In this document: piece after piece, positions 62,101 through 64,000 of the stretch
Position numbering within the stretch: position 1 is the first letter of the stretch
How the letters are laid out: each line of letters opens with the position of its first letter
Assembly: GCA_905221605.1 (NCBI GenBank)
Contig: CAJNDS010002082.1
Location: forward strand, 62,001 to 126,000
Direction of reading: 5' to 3'
Origin: Symbiodinium natans
Taxonomy: Eukaryota; Sar; Dinophyceae; Suessiales; Symbiodiniaceae
DNA: 64,000 nt
Translations under genes and position numbers: made by a program
The notes under the pieces: generated by a model
What the model saw: the letters and a program-made list of their open reading frames with translations, nothing else
Database searches by the model: none
What the model was told of the DNA's origin: nothing

Positions 62101-62345
62101 ATGTGCCTTGCCCACGAATTTTTGTGCCTTGCCCACGAGTTTTTGTGCCTTGCCCACGAATTTTTGTGCCTTTGCCCACGAATTTTGGTGCCTTGCCCAC
62201 GAATTTTGGGCCACACAAATTGGTGGCAAGGCACCAAAATTCGTGGGCAAGGCATAAACTTTGGTGGGCAAGGCACCAACAAGGCACAAAAATTCCTGGG
62301 CAAGGCACAAAAATTGGTGGGGAAGGCACAAAAATTCACGAAAAT
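62101..62345. repeat. Inverted minisatellite GCCTTGCCCACGAATTTTTG
   Basis: Five units of TGCCTTGCCCACGAATTTTT on the + strand face five units of the inverse (AAAATTCGTGGGCAAGGCAC), turning over at about 62215. It could fold into a hairpin of more than 100 bases. The frames on both strands are artefacts. Confidence 0.95.
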
Positions 62346-62700
62346 TGAAGGTGTGGGCCACATATAGGTGAGGAATCGATGCTACTGTTTACCCCATCCC
62401 CACACACCCCCCCCCCTCACCCCCCACACAACCCCCCCCCCCCCCCCCCCCAACCACCCCCCCTCCCCAGCCGCTCCCCAGCTCCGGCCCCCCCGCTGGT
62501 CAGGGGGTGTCCAGGCCTAGGGTTTAGGGGTATAGAATTCAGGGCTCAAGGCTTAGGGTTTAAAGTGCAGCTGAAAATGATAATGTTGTATGTTCTTAAT
62601 GTTTTGGGATTCTCTGGGTGGGTGGGTATTTCTCCAATACATGATGAATAAGCTCGACTAGTGAAAGCTAGTACATGAGCTGCTGAACCCTAAACCCTAA
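62101..62700 (+). mobile_element. Composite minisatellite-tail element, copy 3
   Basis: A large inverted repeat (62101-62345), a C-rich tract (62396-62470), then a tail with TTCTTAATGTTTTGGGATTC (62593) and CTGGGTGGGTGGGTATTTC, CGACTAGTGAAAGC and ATGAGCTGCTGAACCCT running into CCCTAAA at 62686. The tail matches copy 1 nearly to its end. Confidence 0.65.
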
Positions 62701-62719
62701 ACCCTAAGCCCTCTCTACC

Positions 62720-62720
62720 C

Positions 62721-62751
<31 letters not shown>

Positions 62752-63050
62752 CATATATATATATATATTTAAACCTTAATGGGGTCGTCTGGCTTTTTTT
62801 GCACTTTCCTGGTTCCTAAATCCTAAATCCTCTCACTCCTCTTATTCCAAGACCCTTGCCTCATGGCCCCCCCCTGGCTCTGGCTGTCCCGGGCCCCCCC
62901 CGGGACAGGTTGTCCCGGGCCTATCTGGGACAGGTTGTTCTCAGGACAGGTTGTCCGGGGCGTTTCGGGGCGTCCCGGCACCCCTGGAACAAATGAGCTG
63001 TCCCGGGGGCCTTCAGGACATTGTCCCCCCGGGACGCCGAAATTCGAAAT
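62720..63050 (+). mobile_element. Possible partial composite element (copy 4)
   Basis: (AT)n leads into TATATTTAAACCTT as at 42211. Then hairpin words GTCCCGGGCCCCCCCCGGGAC and GGGACAGGTTGTCCCGGG repeat over 62888-63040. No matching tail found. Confidence 0.4.
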
Positions 63051-63885
63051 TTTGGGTGTGTGGTCCGTTTCGTTTTCTGCGTTTTCGCAGGGGTTTTGTA
63101 CGGTTTTCCAAAACCGACGCGGCAGCCACAGACCGCTTCCTGGTCCAGAACCCGCGGTTTTTTGGTGTTTTCTGCGTTGGTTGCGGTGTCACGCTTTTCG
63201 ATGCAGTAGCCACGCATACACGAACCAGCAAACTGCGATCCCGGATTTCCTGCCCGCGCCTGGCTTCGTGCCATTTCGTGCCTCGCGACCCGTTTTTTCG
63301 CTAGCTACTTTGGGTGGGCGTTTTTCGGTCGATTTTTGGCTTTCCTTTAAGGTTGGGACGCAGTCTCCCTACAAAACCTCCTGCGGGTAACTGTGCTAGA
63401 TGTTGTTTTGGAAACGTTTCGTGTTTTTACCTTAGGCCTTTGATTCCTGCCGCAGTAGGTTTTGGACGAAACACGAAAATTCACCCATTTTTTCCGCCTC
63501 TAGGCAGCACCTAGCCATGCATGACATTCTTCTGCAGCCATCTGCCCACCCGCGTTGGCTTGTCGTAGAGACGTGCCTCCGAGGTCTGGCTGCTTCTCGA
63601 CTCTTTGTGGTCGACAGCGACATAGGTGCTCGAAGCTCAGCCGCTAGCTGTTCATGCCCAGGAAGAGCCCAGCTGGCGGACGACTGCTCGATAAAATGAG
63701 AGGTGCCCGAGGACATTCGGACACGTGCTGTCACTGTTCGTGCGCACAGGCTCATGCAGCTACTCCGATAATAATATATCTGTCGGCGTAGACGCCTTCG
63801 TCCTTCCCAGTGAGCGCCCATGTCCTGCTTGCAGCCTTTCTATCAAGTTTGCGACCGCGCTTGTCTAGCACGGCCTTGCTTTGAC
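63051..63885. other. Unique stretch upstream of ASCH gene
   Basis: No telomeric repeats. Overlapping frames on both strands (63432-63821 minus; 63517-63699 plus) are not recognisable. It may hold the 5' region of the next gene; no promoter motif can be named. Confidence 0.4.
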
Positions 63886-64000
63886 ATGTCGAGCCTCCCG
63901 GCACGCGCTTTGCTCGTGCAGCCACATTGGTGCGAGGAGATCTTGTCTGGACGCAAGACCTGGGAGATCCGCGGCAGTGGCCTCGACCTTCAAGGCCGTG
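63886..64000 (+). CDS. ASCH-domain protein, 5' part (cut by window end)
   Basis: ATG opens a frame that runs past the window end: MSSLPARALLVQPHWCEEIL then SGRKTWEIRGSGLDLQGR. The pattern LLVQPHW-E-ILSG-KTWEIR is the start of the ASCH fold (PUA-like RNA-binding superfamily), whose G-K-xE-R motif lines the proposed ligand cleft. Domain begins at residue 8, so little or no leader. Predicted to bind RNA or a modified nucleotide; substrate unknown. In-frame stops upstream were not checked exhaustively, so an earlier start or exon is possible. Confidence 0.7.
   Translation, partial: MSSLPARALLVQPHWCEEILSGRKTWEIRGSGLDLQGR

Noticed and set aside
61964-62367. Open frames of 88-121 codons on both strands with repeated CLAHEF/CPRIFV peptides
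   Set aside because: Translation of an inverted minisatellite.

Overview
The window reads as nuclear DNA of an alga, most likely a dinoflagellate. Evidence: (i) the Arabidopsis-type telomere heptamer TTTAGGG/CCCTAAA occurs in dozens of short interstitial arrays on both strands, from start to end; (ii) protein fragments belong to families expanded in dinoflagellates, namely an EF-hand voltage-gated cation channel, a ubiquitin-like plus ankyrin protein, FNIP-like leucine repeats, an AlkB/2OG-Fe(II)-like domain of the kind seen near retroelements, and an ASCH domain; (iii) genes are cut into very small exons. The species cannot be told from sequence alone.

Layout. Almost every GC-rich island between telomeric arrays opens, on the + strand, into a short coding-like segment of 14-50 codons, usually with an AG before it and GT after it. 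I read these as micro-exons of long + strand genes whose introns are largely telomere-type repeats and short inverted-repeat (MITE-like) elements. No convincing minus-strand exon was found, which fits the one-directional gene blocks known in dinoflagellates.

Region by region: 0.2-5.4 kb and 10.5-20 kb hold exons of one or more unidentified proteins rich in Ala/Leu helical repeats (a recurring ALxxA-AGV pattern), with possible ends near 16.1, 17.1 and 19.4 kb. Between them, 5.6-10.2 kb looks inserted: it carries a 2OG-Fe(II)-like open frame, tandem repeats and a broken FNIP-repeat gene. 21.6-22.5 kb is an intact single-exon ubiquitin-like/ankyrin gene. 23-40 kb has scattered exons of unidentified proteins, with a possible stop at 40.08 kb. 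40.8-57.3 kb is best explained as one voltage-gated cation channel: S2 (43.1), S3 (44.5), S4 with five arginines (45.2), S4-S5 linker (45.9), S5 (46.5), pore loop (47.1), S6 (52.3) and an EF-hand (54.3) follow one another in correct order and on one strand. The window closes with the first 38 codons of an ASCH-domain protein (63.9 kb).

Repeats. I distinguish five small inverted-repeat families (here M1-M5), several copies of which have a core made of (CCCTAAA)n. I also find an apparently undescribed composite element (three copies, at 13.6-15.3, 42.2-43.0 and 62.1-62.7 kb): a copy-specific, often palindromic minisatellite followed by a conserved tail that runs straight into (CCCTAAA)n. These elements may be the vehicles that spread telomere-type DNA through introns. 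Exon edges are read by eye and approximate; frames of the shortest exons are provisional.
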